Origin: Hyaloperonospora brassicae
Lineage: Eukaryota > Oomycota > Peronosporomycetes > Peronosporales > Peronosporaceae
Direction of reading: 5' to 3'
Assembly: GCA_947650285.1 (NCBI GenBank)
Contig: CANTFL010001353.1
Coordinates: 62,001-126,000, forward strand
Length of the DNA: 64,000 bases
Shown here: positions 63,404-64,000 of the stretch, piece after piece
Position numbering within the stretch: the first letter of the stretch is position 1
Layout: each line of letters opens with the position of its first letter
Made by a program: the position numbers and the translations under genes
The notes under the pieces: model-generated
The model's database searches: none
What the model was told of the DNA's origin: nothing
What the model saw: only the letters and a program-made list of their open reading frames with translations

Positions 63404-64000
63404 ATGAACATGTTGGATGAAGAAGACACCTTTCACGCCACGCGTGAAGGGTTTACCCATTTGAGTGACATCGAATGGGGTGCGGTAGAACGAATGAGTT
63501 CTACCGTAGGCGAACTCGTCGTCAGCACCATGTTGGAGTCTCTAGACAGAGACCAACAACATGCCGCTATCGCCAAGTTCATTCACAATGAACTTGCTCT
63601 CGAGAGGGAGAAAGTAGCCTTGCTTCACCAGCAAGGCTCTCAACAGGCCGAGCAGTTGATAGAACTCGGTGCTCAACAGACGGAGCTGTTATGACAGCAG
63701 CAATTCCATGCTGCTGTGGGCGGGACGGCGCATGCGCGTCGTCCCGAAGTGATGAAAGTCGACATCTCCAAGTACAGTGGAGTCCCGGAGGACTCCCTGT
63801 TACTATGGTTTGTCGAACTCGACAGAGCCCTAAGGGCTCGTCGCGTCGAAGATGAGCAAATGAAACTCACATTTGCTCAGACCCACTTGGCAGGGCGTGC
63901 CAAAACTTGGTCCCTGGGACTCGAGAGTAGCGACCCAAATGTGTTTAGGTCGCTAGATGACTTCAAGTCCCGGCTCAGACAAACGTTTGAGCCGCCACGT
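63404..64000 (+). pseudogene. Gypsy-5 gag, partial, one nonsense codon
   Basis: The frame starts with ATG 63404 and follows Gypsy-2 gag closely. TGA at 63692-63694 replaces an Arg codon in the LLRQQ motif, after which the same frame continues to the window edge. The N-terminal coiled-coil-like segment and the first part of the capsid-type domain are present. Confidence 0.9.

Larger units (their letters stand above)
62972..64000 (+). mobile_element. Gypsy-5, cut by the window end
   Basis: The 5' LTR (62972-63359), the primer-binding core TGGTAGCAC (63362-63370) and the beginning of gag match Gypsy-2 closely. The remainder lies outside the window, so neither the target duplication nor completeness can be judged. 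Confidence 0.94.

Noticed and set aside
1..64000. CRISPR arrays, bacterial operons, riboswitches, tRNA or rRNA genes
   Set aside because: No regularly spaced repeats, Shine-Dalgarno-led operons or recognisable RNA genes were found. The content is eukaryotic, and a full tRNA scan could not be done by eye.

Overview
This window looks like nuclear DNA of a plant-pathogenic oomycete (Phytophthora or downy-mildew type). The evidence is an oomycete core promoter in front of a secreted-protein gene, a secreted EER-type effector candidate, two copies of an oomycete-style WRKY19-like zinc-finger gene, and dense Ty3/gypsy, Ty1/copia and Mutator-like elements in between. There is no bacterial gene organisation. 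The assignment rests on content, not on a database match.

Layout. 1-1981: a secreted, acidic, repeat-bearing protein (676-1617) behind an initiator/FPR promoter. 1982-13893: Gypsy-1 (+), decayed, with 5-bp target duplications; its 5' LTR carries a 3.6-kb Mutator-like element (2046-5667) with 217-bp inverted termini and an 8-bp target duplication. 14379-20304: Gypsy-4 (-), a heavily decayed chromodomain element of another lineage. 21029-21468: a solo LTR with target duplication. 22400-23119: a PHAX-type RNA-binding-domain protein, the clearest housekeeping gene here. 24398-32380: Gypsy-2 (-), the most complete member of the Gypsy-1/2/5 family. 34559-35620: the effector candidate. 36493-41548: a Ty1/copia element (-), broken. 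41962-49824: Gypsy-3 (+), a second lineage with LTRs identical except for one tandem-repeat unit, inserted into a hairpin. About 50124-52530: an inverted-repeat-flanked segment carrying a broken Myb-repeat gene. 52602-54117 and 58632-60137: a nearly perfect inverted duplication of a 1.5-kb unit, each arm holding one WRKY19-like zinc-finger gene, around a 4.5-kb spacer. 62972-64000: Gypsy-5 (+), cut by the window edge.

Three features of the gypsy elements stand out. (1) Elements of two lineages (Gypsy-1/2 and Gypsy-3) carry, on the strand opposite gag-pol, a long reading frame that starts near the 3' LTR, crosses the chromodomain and ends in a coiled-coil segment just after the integrase GPY region. 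(2) LTRs and coding sequence of the Gypsy-1/2/5 family are packed with perfect 6-13 bp inverted repeats with short loops, about one per 25-50 bases where I checked in detail. In Gypsy-1 one of these appears to have been completed at the cost of a frameshift. (3) Both lineages have canonical -1 frameshift heptamers at the gag/pol junction (A AAA AAT; G GGA AAC), joining gag to a pol frame open from that point. The gypsy lineages also share the primer-binding core TGGTAGCAC two bases after the LTR, while the copia element appears to use the anticodon region of initiator tRNA-Met.

Host genes are few and isolated, in the gene-sparse, repeat-rich setting typical of oomycete effector neighbourhoods.
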